NCBI RefSeq assembly: GCF_013409045.1
Contig: NZ_JACCBT010000001.1
Coordinates: forward strand, 1,922,001 to 1,986,000
DNA length: 64,000 nucleotides
Reading direction: 5' to 3'
From: Actinomadura citrea
GTDB lineage: Bacteria; Actinomycetota; Actinomycetes; Streptosporangiales; Streptosporangiaceae
Positions 44,213 to 52,883 of this stretch are shown here, in pieces. A model generated the notes under the pieces. That model was not told the DNA's origin. It was given only the letters and a program-made list of their open reading frames with translations, and ran no database searches. Made by a program: the position numbers and the translations under genes. Each line of letters begins with the position of its first letter. The stretch's first letter is position 1.

Positions 44213-45085
44213 GTGCCGTACGCAGAGATCGAGTACGAGGTTCGGGGCGGGATCGCCACGGTCACGCTCAACCGGCCGCAGAAGATGAACGCCTACACGT
44301 TCGTGATGCGCAACGAGATGCTCGACGTCTTCGACCGGATCGACGCCGACGACGACGTGCGCGCGGTCGTGGTGACCGGCGCGGGCCACGCGTTCTGCGC
44401 GGGCGCCGACCTGAGCGGCGGCGGCGACACCTTCGACAAGGACAGGTCCAAGGACATGTTCGCGGGGGAGGACGACGTCCTGGAGGACGGCACCCCGCGC
44501 GACGGCGGCGGGACGGTGGCGCTCCGCATCGCCCGCTGCCTCAAGCCCGTCATCGGCGCGTTCAACGGCGCGGCCGTCGGCGTGGGCGTGACCATGACCC
44601 TCCCGATGGACGTCCGGCTCGCCAGCGAGAAGGCCAGGTTCGGCTTCGTGTTCGCGCGGCGCGGGATCGTCACCGAGGCCGCGTCCAGCTGGTTCCTGCC
44701 GCGCCTGGTCGGCATCGCGCAGGCCATGGAGTGGGCCGCCACCGGCCGGATCTTCGACGCGCAGGAGGCCCTCGCCGGCCGCCTCGTCTCCCGCGTCCAC
44801 GCGCCCGGCGAACTCCTCCCCGCCGCGTACGCGCTGGCGCGCGAGATCGCCGACAACACCTCCGCCGTCTCGGTCGCCGCGATCCGGCGCCTCATGTGGT
44901 CCGGCCTGTCCGCACCGTCCCCCTGGGACGCGCACATCGCCGACTCCCGCCTCATGGCCTCGCTCGGCGGCGCCGCCGACGCCGTCGAGGGCGTCTCGTC
45001 CTTCCTGGAGAAGCGCGACGCCGCCTTCCCGCTGCGCGTCAGCAAGGACCTGCCGCCCGAAGTCCCCGACTGGCCCGTCCGCTGA
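44213..45085 (+). CDS. Enoyl-CoA hydratase/isomerase family protein
   Basis: A 290-residue crotonase. 'VTLNRPQKMNAYT' at the start, oxyanion-hole block 'AFCAGADLSGGG', second oxyanion block 'NGAAVGVGVTMTLPMDVRLAS', and 'FGFVFARRGIVTEAASSWFLPRLVG' where the catalytic glutamate lies. It hydrates or isomerises enoyl-CoA in fatty-acid catabolism. GAGAAGG is 9 nt before GTG 44213; GTG 44204 is too close to it. Confidence 0.9.
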   Translation: MPYAEIEYEVRGGIATVTLNRPQKMNAYTFVMRNEMLDVFDRIDADDDVRAVVVTGAGHAFCAGADLSGGGDTFDKDRSKDMFAGEDDVLEDGTPRDGGGTVALRIARCLKPVIGAFNGAAVGVGVTMTLPMDVRLASEKARFGFVFARRGIVTEAASSWFLPRLVGIAQAMEWAATGRIFDAQEALAGRLVSRVHAPGELLPAAYALAREIADNTSAVSVAAIRRLMWSGLSAPSPWDAHIADSRLMASLGGAADAVEGVSSFLEKRDAAFPLRVSKDLPPEVPDWPVR

Positions 45086-45089
45086 GGAC

Positions 45090-45155
45090 GGCCCTCGCGA
45101 AGGGCCGGGAGACGTCCGGGACGCCCTCGCTCGATGGCCGCCTTCGGCCATCGAG
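45090..45155 (+). terminator. Two stem-loops after the enoyl-CoA hydratase gene
   Basis: Hairpin 1: GGCCCT (45090-45095)/AGGGCC (45101-45106). Hairpin 2: 11-bp perfect stem CTCGATGGCCG (45130-45140)/CGGCCATCGAG (45145-45155) with a 4-nt loop. They lie 5-70 bp after the stop, without T-runs; likely an actinomycete-type terminator. The rest of the gap to 45357 is the leader of the deacetylase gene. Confidence 0.55.
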
Positions 45156-45357
45156 GTGCCTGCCGCAGAGCCGTCGGCGGGGCGTCCGGGCGTGGCGACC
45201 CCGATGACGTGCGGGGGGAGCGGACTGTCGCGTGATGGAGGGGAATCCCCCGGTGCGTCCCAAGGACGATCTTGATTTTCCGGACCATCGGGAGGCGTGT
45301 TGCATCGGTTACGGAGGGTATTAAGCCGCCCGAGGTGACACGTTACGGGGGTGCCTG

Positions 45358-46335
45358 GTGCGGATCAGGAATTGTGCCGTCATCGTCGCCGGAATCCTGC
45401 TCGCGGCCGGATGCAGCCACGCGGAGCGGCACGCGCGGACCGCCGGGGAGCATGGCGCGATCAAGAGCAAGGCACCGGCGACGCGGCCACCGAGCCCGAC
45501 GCCGCCCCCGCCCAGGAAGATCGACTGCGACCGGGTGAAGTGCGTCGCGCTGACGTTCGACGACGGCCCCGGCCCCTACACGGCGCGACTGCTCGACACG
45601 CTCAAGAAGCATGGCGCGCGCGCCACCTTCTTCATGCTCGGCGAGAACGTCGGCGCCCACCGCGACATCGTGCGCCGGATGGCCCTGGAGGGCCAGGAGG
45701 TCGCCAACCACAGCTGGTCGCACCCGAATCTGACCACCCTGTCGTCCGCCGAGGTGCGGTCTGAGATCCAGCGCACGCAGAAGGCCGTCAAGGACGCCTC
45801 CGGCGTCGCGCCCACGCTGGTCCGGCCGCCCTACGGGTCCACGAACAAGCGCGTCGAACACGCGATCGGGATGCCGCTGGTGCTCTGGAGCGTCGACACG
45901 CTCGACTGGCGCTACCGCGACGCCGCCCGCGACACGCGCGTCGGGGTCAAGGAGCCGAAGACCGGCGGCATCGTCCTGTTCCACGACATCCACAAGCCGA
46001 GCGTCGACTCCATCCCCAAGGTCGTGGACGGGCTGCGCGAACGCGGGTTCACGTTCGTGACCGTCTCGGAGCTGTTCACCGGACGGCGGCTCGTGCCGGG
46101 CGCGTCCTACAGCGAGCGGACGCCGCCGCCCACGCGGGTCACGGCGAGCCCGCCGCCGGCCGGATCGTCCGCCGGCCCGCCGGCCGCGAGCACGACCCCC
46201 ACCGCCCCGGCGCCCAACACTCCGGTTCCCGGCGGGCCGGCTTCCGGAGGCCCTGCGCCCAGCGGTCCTGCGCCCAGCGGCCCGTCGCCCAGTGGCTTGG
46301 CGCCCGCTCCGCCCGTCCCGGCGAGTCCTCGCTAG
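45358..46335 (+). CDS. Polysaccharide deacetylase lipoprotein (NodB fold)
   Basis: A 325-residue lipoprotein: lipobox 'LLAAGC' (Cys19), a short Pro-rich linker, NodB domain at about 60-245, and a long Pro/Ser/Gly/Ala tail of about 75 residues. All NodB motifs are seen: 'TFDDGPG', metal histidines 'NHSWSHP', 'RPPYGS', 'DTLDW' and 'LFHDIH'. It probably deacetylates peptidoglycan or another extracellular GlcNAc polymer. The Pro-rich tail may span the wall. Start GTG 45358. Confidence 0.9.
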   Translation: MRIRNCAVIVAGILLAAGCSHAERHARTAGEHGAIKSKAPATRPPSPTPPPPRKIDCDRVKCVALTFDDGPGPYTARLLDTLKKHGARATFFMLGENVGAHRDIVRRMALEGQEVANHSWSHPNLTTLSSAEVRSEIQRTQKAVKDASGVAPTLVRPPYGSTNKRVEHAIGMPLVLWSVDTLDWRYRDAARDTRVGVKEPKTGGIVLFHDIHKPSVDSIPKVVDGLRERGFTFVTVSELFTGRRLVPGASYSERTPPPTRVTASPPPAGSSAGPPAASTTPTAPAPNTPVPGGPASGGPAPSGPAPSGPSPSGLAPAPPVPASPR

Positions 46336-46601
46336 TCGTCTTCGGGTTCCTCCCGGCGGGGGCGCCGCCGGGGCGGGGGCTGCGGCGGGACGACCTTCGC
46401 CGCGACCATGGTCCCCTCCGGGACCTCGACGAGCTCGCCGTTCCGGCGGCGCACCGCGAGCGTCCCGCCGGACCATGATTCGAGTACGCCCACGACGTCG
46501 CTGTACTCTCCCGTTGGCAGACGGCGGCGCAGCGAGATCCGCTGACCCACGTCCGCGCCACTGATGGCCACCACCAGGCGTGCGGCGAAGCGGCCGGACA
46601 T
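46332..46601 (-). CDS. SH3-like domain found at the N-terminus of GNAT proteins, here alone
   Basis: An 89-residue protein, 'GQRISLRRRLPTGEYSDVVG', 'VLESWSGGTLAVRRRNGELV' and 'EGTMVAAKVVPP', ending in a basic/acidic tail. In related actinomycetes I know this domain as the start of an acetyltransferase next to fdxA; here the frame stops before any GNAT domain. ATG 46601. Divergent from fdxA. It may be a truncated or streamlined form. Confidence 0.6.
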   Translation of the reverse strand: MSGRFAARLVVAISGADVGQRISLRRRLPTGEYSDVVGVLESWSGGTLAVRRRNGELVEVPEGTMVAAKVVPPQPPPRRRPRREEPEDD

Positions 46602-46713
46602 GTAGGGACCCCCATGTCGAATGGACGGCGGCGGGGTGGCCATACTATTCACAGCGAGCTTGCGGTGAGCCGTGACGTGCGGCGGGGCCGGAAATCCGAG
46701 AGGAGTCACTGAC

Positions 46714-47040
46714 GTGACCTACGTCATTGCGCAGCCCTGCGTGGACCTGCTCGACAAGGCATGCATCGAGGAGTGCCCGGTCGACTGCATCTACGAGGGC
46801 AAGCGCATGCTCTACATCCACCCGGACGAGTGCGTCGACTGCGGTGCGTGCGAGCCGGTTTGCCCGGTTGAGGCGATCTACTACGAGGACGACACGCCTG
46901 ACCAGTGGAAGGATTTCTACAAGGCCAACGTGGAGTTCTTCGACGACCTCGGCTCGCCCGGCGGCGCGTCCAAGGTCGGGAAGATCGACAAGGACCACCC
47001 GATCGTCGCCGCGCTGCCCCCGCAGAGCCAGGACGACTGA
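46714..47040 (+). CDS. fdxA: 7Fe ferredoxin
   Basis: A 108-residue 7Fe ferredoxin: an N-terminal [3Fe-4S] site ('CVDLLDKACIEECPVDC') and a [4Fe-4S] site ('CVDCGACEPVCPVEA'), then a C-terminal extension ending 'IVAALPPQ'. Low-potential electron carrier. Start GTG 46714 with AGGAG 8 nt upstream. Upstream of dapC, the usual actinomycete order. Confidence 0.95.
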   Translation: MTYVIAQPCVDLLDKACIEECPVDCIYEGKRMLYIHPDECVDCGACEPVCPVEAIYYEDDTPDQWKDFYKANVEFFDDLGSPGGASKVGKIDKDHPIVAALPPQSQDD

Positions 47041-47100
47041 TCTAGGGCGGGTCCGGAGCGCTCCCATTGGCGCGTTCCGAGGGCCCGCCTGCGCCGGGAA

Positions 47101-47138
47101 CCGGGCCGTGGTCGTGGACGACCGCGGCCCGGCGGTTT
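47101..47138 (+). terminator. Hairpin and T-run between fdxA and dapC
   Basis: A 14-bp stem (47101-47114 with 47119-47132, one G-U pair, 4-nt loop) followed by CGGTTTTC. It lies 61 bp after fdxA and just before the dapC ribosome site (AAGGAGG, 47144-47150), so it can end the fdxA message or attenuate dapC. Confidence 0.65.
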
Positions 47139-47158
47139 TCTCCAAGGAGGTATGGGCG

Positions 47159-48244
47159 TTGTTCACGCTGCCGGACTTTCCGTGGGATCGGCTCGCGCCG
47201 TACAAGGAGCGGGCGCTGGCGCACCCGGACGGCATCGTCGACCTCTCGGTCGGAACCCCCGTGGACCCGACGCCCGAGCCGATCCGGCGGGCCCTGGCCG
47301 ACGCGTCCGACGCGCCCGGCTACCCGCAGACCTACGGGACGCCGGAGCTGCGCGAGGCGGTCGCCGGATGGCTGCGGCGCCGCGCGGGCGTGACGGGCGC
47401 CGACCCGGACGCGGTGCTCCCCGTCATCGGCACCAAGGAGCTCGTCGCCTGGCTGCCGACGCTGCTCGGCGCCGGCCCCGGCGACAAGGTCGTCTTCCCC
47501 GCGCTGGCCTACCCGACCTACGACGTGGGCGCCCGGCTCGCCGGGGCCGACCCCGTCGCGACGGACGGCCTGCTGTCCCTCGGCCCGGTCGCCCCGAAGA
47601 TCGTGTGGGTGAACTCGCCGTCCAACCCGACCGGCAAGGTGCTGCCCGCCGAGCACCTGCGCAAGGTCGTGGCGTGGGCGCGCGGGCGCGGCGCGGTCGT
47701 CGTCAGCGACGAGTGCTACCTGGAGTTCGGCTGGGACGAGCGGAACCCGCCGATCTCGATCCTGCACCCGGACGTCTGCGACGGCTCCCACGAGGGGCTG
47801 CTCGCGCTGAACTCGCTGTCCAAGCGGTCCAGCATGGCGGGCTACCGCGCCGGGTTCGTCACCGGAGACCTCGCGCTGGTGAAGCGGCTGCTGGAGGTCC
47901 GCAAGCACGCCGGGATGATCGTCCCGGCTCCGGTGCAGGCCGCGATGACCGTGGCCTACGGCGACGACGCCCACGTCGACGAGCAGCGGGCCCGGTACGC
48001 GCGGCGCCGCGCCGCCCTGCGCGAGGCGTTCGAGAGGCACGGCTTCCGCATCGAGCACTCCGAGGCGTCCCTGTACCTGTGGGCCACGCGGGACGAGCCC
48101 TGCTGGGACACCGTCGCCCACCTGGCGTCCCTCGGCGTCCTGGTCGGCCCCGGCGAGTTCTACGGCCCGGGCGGCGCCCGCCACGTCCGCATCGCCTTCA
48201 CCGCCACCGACGCCCGCGTGGCCGCCGCCACCACCCGTCTCTGA
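47159..48244 (+). CDS. dapC: Succinyldiaminopimelate transaminase
   Basis: A 361-residue fold-type I PLP aminotransferase of lysine/DAP synthesis. 'LSVGTPVDPTPEPIR' and 'TYGTPELREAVAGWL' at the N-terminus, 'NSPSNPTGKVL' in the middle, PLP lysine in 'SLSKRSSMAGYRAGF', and C-terminal 'ARHVRIAFTAT'. The frame has no ATG or GTG near the ribosome site; TTG 47159 is 8 nt after AAGGAGG and gives the usual 'FTLPDFPWD' start, hence a TTG start. Confidence 0.92.
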   Translation: MFTLPDFPWDRLAPYKERALAHPDGIVDLSVGTPVDPTPEPIRRALADASDAPGYPQTYGTPELREAVAGWLRRRAGVTGADPDAVLPVIGTKELVAWLPTLLGAGPGDKVVFPALAYPTYDVGARLAGADPVATDGLLSLGPVAPKIVWVNSPSNPTGKVLPAEHLRKVVAWARGRGAVVVSDECYLEFGWDERNPPISILHPDVCDGSHEGLLALNSLSKRSSMAGYRAGFVTGDLALVKRLLEVRKHAGMIVPAPVQAAMTVAYGDDAHVDEQRARYARRRAALREAFERHGFRIEHSEASLYLWATRDEPCWDTVAHLASLGVLVGPGEFYGPGGARHVRIAFTATDARVAAATTRL

Positions 48245-48421
48245 CCCGCCCCGGCGCGCGTGCCCGCCCGGTTCTGGTCCGGGCGTCGGGCGGAATCCGG
48301 TGTTGTCGGACGAAACCGCATCTTCCTTCGATACGTCTGATCGCGGTATGGGCTTGAAAGGCCACAGTCGGTAGGATCCGCAGGTCTGTCCCCCTAGAAC
48401 GGACGAAACGATGGAGGTGCC

Positions 48422-49039
48422 GTGGGCAAAGCGGCGATAGTGGTCCTGCTGGCACTGATCCTGATCGCCTTGGTCGTGCTCATCGTCGTCCTGCTGCGGC
48501 GCCGTTCGGGCGCGCCGGCGCCCGCGCCCGCCCCGGCCGTCCCGCGCGACCCGTTCGCCGCCGAGGACCAGGTGGCCGGCGACCCGCGCGCCCTCAAGGC
48601 CGGCGACATGGTGGAGTACCTCGGCACCCGCTACTTCGTCCGCGGCTCGCTGCGGTTGAAGGAGGGCGGCTTCACCTGGAGCGAGCACCTCCTGGACGCC
48701 GACACGATCGAGGGCACCAAGGTGTGGATCTCCGTCGAGGAGGATCCCGACCTCGAAGTGGTCTGGTGGACCGAGTACGAGATCGGCGACCTGCGGCCCG
48801 GGGAGAAGAGCGTCGTCGTGGACGGCGTCGAGTACCGGCGCGACGAGCACGGCACCGCCGACTACACCAGCGAGGGCACGACGGGCGTCGGCGTGCAGGG
48901 CCGCGTCGAGTACGTCGACTACGAGGGCCCGCGCGGCAGGTACCTGTCGTTCGAGCAGTACGGCGGCGGCCAGTGGGAGGCGGGTCTCGGCGAGCGCGTC
49001 CCGACGGGATCGATGACGATCTACCCGGGCGGTAGCTGA
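48422..49039 (+). CDS. DUF4178 membrane-anchored protein
   Basis: A 205-residue protein with one N-terminal TM ('AAIVVLLALILIALVVLIVV') and a DUF4178 domain ('GDMVEYLGTRYFVRGSLRL', 'WTEYEIGDLRPGEKSV'). The C-terminal 'YLSFEQYGGGQWEAGLGE' is typical. First gene of a five-gene operon. DUF4178 is repeatedly linked to DUF350 and aminopropyltransferase genes; its role is unknown. Start GTG 48422 with GGAGG upstream. Confidence 0.87.
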   Translation: MGKAAIVVLLALILIALVVLIVVLLRRRSGAPAPAPAPAVPRDPFAAEDQVAGDPRALKAGDMVEYLGTRYFVRGSLRLKEGGFTWSEHLLDADTIEGTKVWISVEEDPDLEVVWWTEYEIGDLRPGEKSVVVDGVEYRRDEHGTADYTSEGTTGVGVQGRVEYVDYEGPRGRYLSFEQYGGGQWEAGLGERVPTGSMTIYPGGS

Positions 49040-49041
49040 TC

Positions 49042-49548
49042 TTGCAGGCCACCCTCGACACCCCCTACGAGGACGCCCGCGCCGACGGGCTGTCGTTCGC
49101 GCTCGGCCTGCCGCCGATGGACGCCCTGGCCGTCCTGCCGGTGGAGCGCGCGGGCCTGACCGTGGAGCTGCGCCTGCTCGGCGCGTCCCACCAGGTCATC
49201 GCCGGGCCGCTGAGCGAGACGGTGGCGTGCCTGCCCGGACGCGCCGAGCCGCTGCCGGGCCACGCGACGACGAGCGTGCCCGGCTGGGCGTACGACTTCG
49301 CCGCGACGACCGCGGCGCACAGCGACGAGACGGCGTTCGCCCGCGCCGTCGAGGCCGTGTGCGCCCGGCTCGCGGACCGCGGTGACGCGCTGACCGGGGC
49401 GTTCCCCGGTTCCCCGCATGCCGTCACCGTCCTTGCCTTGGAGGACACGGCGGGGCAGGAGGGCGCGCTCGGATGGCGCACCTGGCACGCCTACCCGCAG
49501 ACCCGGGAGATCGTGATGACGCGGAGCCGGCTGGTGAGACCCTCATGA
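49042..49548 (+). CDS. DUF2617 family protein
   Basis: A 168-residue protein ('LDTPYEDARADGLSFAL', 'LTVELRLLGASHQVI', 'WRTWHAYPQTREIVMTRS'). Conserved in actinomycetes in this exact position; unknown function. TTG 49042 is the only plausible start, 2 nt after the DUF4178 stop; translation may be coupled. Confidence 0.8.
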   Translation: MQATLDTPYEDARADGLSFALGLPPMDALAVLPVERAGLTVELRLLGASHQVIAGPLSETVACLPGRAEPLPGHATTSVPGWAYDFAATTAAHSDETAFARAVEAVCARLADRGDALTGAFPGSPHAVTVLALEDTAGQEGALGWRTWHAYPQTREIVMTRSRLVRPS

Positions 49549-49979
49549 ACAGCAGATACCGGGTGGCGGGCGCGGTGGTCGCCGCCGCCCTGACCGCCAC
49601 GGCGCTCGGCGGCTGCGGGAAGTCGCAGTCGTCCTGGATCGCCGGCAAGTACACCAGGATCGGGGCGGACACCTACCGGTCGCCGAAGGCCCCCCAGACG
49701 GTCGCCTCGGAGATCGGCCGCAAGTTCAAGCCGATCGACCGGGTGGACGACATGGTCACCATGGGCGCCAACGGCGGCATCTTCATGCGCTACCCGAAGC
49801 TCGTCGTGGGCGTCCTGCCGAACGGGACGGGCAGCCGGATCACGGTCGACAACCCGCGCAGCGGCTACAGCCGCCACTACTCGCACGTGAGCGGGCGCTG
49901 GAGCAGCCCGGGCAGCAACGGATGGACGAGGAGCGGCGCCGCGTCGTTCCGCGGCGGCGGACCAGGGTCGGGCAAATGA
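49545..49979 (+). CDS. DUF4247 lipoprotein
   Basis: A 144-residue lipoprotein (lipobox 'LGGC', Cys24) with a DUF4247 domain: 'IGRKFKPIDRVDDMVTMG', 'GGIFMRYPKLVVGVLP', and 'HYSHVSGRWSSPG'. The C-terminus is Gly-rich. ATGA overlap (49545-49548) with DUF2617. Member of the DUF350/aminopropyltransferase operon. Confidence 0.85.
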   Translation: MNSRYRVAGAVVAAALTATALGGCGKSQSSWIAGKYTRIGADTYRSPKAPQTVASEIGRKFKPIDRVDDMVTMGANGGIFMRYPKLVVGVLPNGTGSRITVDNPRSGYSRHYSHVSGRWSSPGSNGWTRSGAASFRGGGPGSGK

Positions 49980-50006
49980 CGGGGCCGGGCAGATGAGGAG
50001 CGACAC

Positions 50007-50447
50007 ATGAACGACGACATCCTTCACGAGATCGGGGCCACCTTCGCCTACGGCGCGGTCGGCATCGCCCTGATGGCGCTCGGCTACCTGGTCGTGGAGG
50101 TGACGACGCCCGGCAAGCTCGGCAGGCAGATCTGGACCGAGGGCAACCGGGGCGCCGCGCTCCTGCTGGCCGCCAAGCTCCTCGGCATCGCCGCGATCGT
50201 CACCACCGCGATCGTGACCAGCGACAGCGACCTGACCGACGGCCTGGTCGACACCGCCGTGTTCGGCGGGATCGGCATCGTGCTGATGATCGTCGCGTTC
50301 TTCCTGCTGGACGTGCTCACCCCCGGCAAGCTCGGCGCGACGCTCGTGGACACGGGCGGGACGGGCGCCGCGATCCACCCGGCGGGCTGGGTCGTCGCCG
50401 CCGCCGACCTCGGGGTCGCCGCGATCGTGGCCGGGGCGGTCTCCTGA
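50007..50447 (+). CDS. DUF350 membrane protein
   Basis: A 146-residue protein with four TMs in two similar halves: each ends with a conserved 'TPGKLG' block ('VVEVTTPGKLGRQIW' and 'LLDVLTPGKLGATLV'), showing an internal duplication. DUF350 is common in membrane-stress operons. ATG 50007 has GAGGAG upstream. Directly precedes the aminopropyltransferase gene. Confidence 0.9.
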   Translation: MNDDILHEIGATFAYGAVGIALMALGYLVVEVTTPGKLGRQIWTEGNRGAALLLAAKLLGIAAIVTTAIVTSDSDLTDGLVDTAVFGGIGIVLMIVAFFLLDVLTPGKLGATLVDTGGTGAAIHPAGWVVAAADLGVAAIVAGAVS

Positions 50448-50533
50448 CGTCCCGCGACCTGGACCAGGCCGTCCGGCCGTCCGGCGATCCCTCCCCGGAG
50501 CCGTCCCGTCCCGAAGGGGACGGCCCGGGGAGG

Positions 50534-52075
50534 TTGCGCGTCCCGGCGCGGGCGGCGCGCGCGCTGGTCCTCGCCGCCGTGTTCGCGTGCGCGGCGTGCG
50601 GCCTGGTGTACGAGCTGGCCCTCGTCGCGCTCGGCAGCTACCTCGTCGGGAACTCCGTCACGCAGGCGTCGATCGTCCTGTCGGTGATGGTGTTCGCGAT
50701 GGGCGTCGGCTCGCTGGCCGCCAAGCCGCTGCAGGGCCGCGCCGTGGTGGCGTTCGCCGTCGTGGAGGGCGTGCTCGCCCTGATCGGCGGCGTGTCCGTC
50801 CTCCTGCTGTACGCGGCGTTCGCGTGGCTCGACCTGTACGTCCCGGCGCTGGTCGTGGTGGCGTTCGCGGTCGGGGCGCTGATCGGCGCGGAGATCCCGC
50901 TGCTCATGACGCTGCTCCAGCGGATCCGCAGGCAGGACGCCGGGTCGGCGGTGGCCGACCTGTTCGCGGCCGACTATGTGGGCGCGCTGATCGGCGGGCT
51001 GGCGTTCCCGTTCCTGCTGCTGCCCACGTTCGGCCACATCAAGGGCGCGCTGCTCGTCGGCGTCGTGAACGCCGTCGCCGGGATGGCGGTCGTGATGTGG
51101 CTGTTCCGCCGCGAGGTCGGCCGCGTCGCCCGGATCGCGCTCGCCCTCGGCATGGTCTCCGTCCTCGCCGTCCTCGGCGCGACGTACACGCTCGCCGACG
51201 GGTTCGAGGTGTCGGCGCGGCAGGCGCTGTACGACGCCCCGATCGCGGTCTCGAAGCGCACGAGGTACCAGGAGATCGTCATCACGCGGCAGGCCGGGCT
51301 CGGCCCCTCGGACCTGCGGCTGTTCCTGAACGGCGACCTCCAGTTCTCCTCGGTGGACGAGTACCGGTACCACGAGTCGCTCGTCCACCCGCTGATGTCG
51401 GGCCCGCACGGGCGGGTGCTGGTCCTCGGCGGCGGGGACGGCCTGGCGCTGCGCGAGGTGCTGCGCTACAAGGACGTCCAGAGCGCGACACTGGTCGAGC
51501 TGGACCCCGAGATGATCCACCTGGCCCGGACGTACGAGCCGCTGGAGTCGCTCAACCGCCGCTCGTTCGAGGACCCGCGCGCCCAGATCGTCAACGCGGA
51601 CGCGTTCTCCTGGCTGCGCGGCCTGGACCGGCAGTTCGACGCGGTCGTCGTCGACATGCCCGACCCCGACGACGTGTCCACCGCCAAGCTGTACTCGGTC
51701 GAGTTCTACGGGATGGTGAAGCGGGCCCTGGCGCCGGGCGGGCGGATGGTCGTGCAGTCAGGGTCGCCCTACTTCGCACCCAAGTCGTTCTGGAGCATCC
51801 AGAAGTCCGTCGCCGCCGCCGGTCTCGCGACCACCCCGTACCACGTGGACGTGCCGAGCTTCGGCGACTGGGGGTTCGTCCTGGCATCCCCGGGAACGCG
51901 GCCGCCCGCGTTGGAGCTGCCGCGCGACGTTCCGGACCTGCGCTTCCTCGACGGGGCGGTGCTCCAGGCGGCGGCGGTCTTCCCCAAGGACCGCCGGAGT
52001 CGCGACGTGGACGTCAACACCCTCGTCCACCCGCGCTTGGTCGAGTACGAGGGCCAGGAGTGGAAGAACTCCTGA
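50534..52075 (+). CDS. Membrane-fused polyamine aminopropyltransferase (spermidine synthase-like)
   Basis: A 513-residue protein with six or seven TM segments (about 10-215) and a C-terminal SpeE-like domain: 'LRLFLNGDLQFSSVDEYRYHE', motif I 'VLVLGGGDGLALREVL', 'ELDPEMIHLA', 'DAVVVDMPDPDD' and 'SVEFYGMVKRAL'. The DMPDPDD region holds the catalytic aspartate. It transfers aminopropyl groups from decarboxylated SAM. The true start is uncertain: TTG 50534 is hard against GGGGAGG, while the frame is open back to the DUF350 stop, where only a CTG (50444) is available. Confidence 0.87.
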   Translation: MRVPARAARALVLAAVFACAACGLVYELALVALGSYLVGNSVTQASIVLSVMVFAMGVGSLAAKPLQGRAVVAFAVVEGVLALIGGVSVLLLYAAFAWLDLYVPALVVVAFAVGALIGAEIPLLMTLLQRIRRQDAGSAVADLFAADYVGALIGGLAFPFLLLPTFGHIKGALLVGVVNAVAGMAVVMWLFRREVGRVARIALALGMVSVLAVLGATYTLADGFEVSARQALYDAPIAVSKRTRYQEIVITRQAGLGPSDLRLFLNGDLQFSSVDEYRYHESLVHPLMSGPHGRVLVLGGGDGLALREVLRYKDVQSATLVELDPEMIHLARTYEPLESLNRRSFEDPRAQIVNADAFSWLRGLDRQFDAVVVDMPDPDDVSTAKLYSVEFYGMVKRALAPGGRMVVQSGSPYFAPKSFWSIQKSVAAAGLATTPYHVDVPSFGDWGFVLASPGTRPPALELPRDVPDLRFLDGAVLQAAAVFPKDRRSRDVDVNTLVHPRLVEYEGQEWKNS

Positions 52076-52091
52076 CCGGGGGCCGGGGACG

Positions 52092-52847
52092 CTAGTCGGG
52101 GACCGACCGGCGGAGCGCCTTGTCGACGGCCCGCTGGAACGAGGTGACCAGTGACTGGATCATCAGGGGCTTGAGCTTCCCGGCCATCTCCATGAGCCGC
52201 TCGCGCTCCTGCGGCGCGCGACCGCCCGCCCGGTAGGGGCGGACGACGGTGTCCTGGAAGACCTGCTGGAGCTCGGCCGCCAGCGCGGTCGTGTGCCGGT
52301 CCACCGCCCGGTACGAGGCGATCAGCGTGTCCAGCGGCAGCGGGAGCGCCGCCAGCTCGGCGCTGACGCCGAGCAGCGCGGGGCTGACGACCCGCACCTC
52401 GCCCGCCGGGCCGCCGGAGATCGGCTCGACGACCCCGAGGGCCTCCAGCCGCCTGATCGTCTCGTCGTCGAGGTGGCGCCCGGCCCGGCGGTCCAGCTCG
52501 TGCCGGTCGAGGTCCTCCGGACGTTCCGGCGCCCAGGGGGACAGCAGGGCCCGCTGGAGGGCGAGGTCCTCGGCCGGCGCGTCCAGCGGGATCCGCTCGA
52601 GGTGCTTCTCGATCGAGGCGAGCGTGAGCCCGAGCGACTGGAGCTCCCGGACGAGTTCGAGCCGTGCGAGGTGGTCGGCGCCGTAGAGGCCCGTCCGGCC
52701 GCGCAGCCTCGGCGGAGGCAGCAGACCGCGCCCGGCGTAGAACCGCACGGTGCGGACGGTGACCCCGGCGCGCGAGGCCAGCTCGTCCACGGTCAGTTCC
52801 CTGCCGCTCTCCTGCACGCCGCCTTCTTCTGCGCCGTCTTCCTCCAC
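52092..52847 (-). CDS. MerR-family regulator
   Basis: A 251-residue MerR protein: winged HTH 'LTVDELASRAGVTVRTVRFYAGRGLLPPP' at about residues 18-46, coiled-coil helix 'LGLTLASIEKHLERI', and a long C-terminal effector domain without metal cysteines. Divergent from an acyl-CoA dehydrogenase with a palindrome in between; likely senses an acyl-CoA or similar ligand (inference). Start GTG 52847 with GGGAGG 4 nt upstream. Confidence 0.87.
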   Translation of the reverse strand: MEEDGAEEGGVQESGRELTVDELASRAGVTVRTVRFYAGRGLLPPPRLRGRTGLYGADHLARLELVRELQSLGLTLASIEKHLERIPLDAPAEDLALQRALLSPWAPERPEDLDRHELDRRAGRHLDDETIRRLEALGVVEPISGGPAGEVRVVSPALLGVSAELAALPLPLDTLIASYRAVDRHTTALAAELQQVFQDTVVRPYRAGGRAPQERERLMEMAGKLKPLMIQSLVTSFQRAVDKALRRSVPD

Positions 52848-52860
52848 GCCGCCTCCCTGT

Positions 52861-52883
52861 ATGTGACAGCGCCAGTGTTACAT
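52861..52883. promoter_or_regulatory. MerR operator candidate
   Basis: Imperfect palindrome: ATGTGACA (52861-52868) and TGTTACAT (52876-52883), 7 of 8 positions symmetric, spacer 7 bp. Located 14 bp upstream of the MerR start and 109 bp from the dehydrogenase start, so it can control both. Confidence 0.6.

Noticed and set aside
45160..45357. Possible riboswitch in the long deacetylase leader
   Set aside because: The GC-rich, purine-rich leader could fold, but I could not match it to a known riboswitch consensus. A covariance-model search would decide.
48354..48377. TTGAAA and TAGGAT before the DUF4178 operon
   Set aside because: Both hexamers look good, but they are only 12 bp apart, too close for a standard sigma-70-type promoter.
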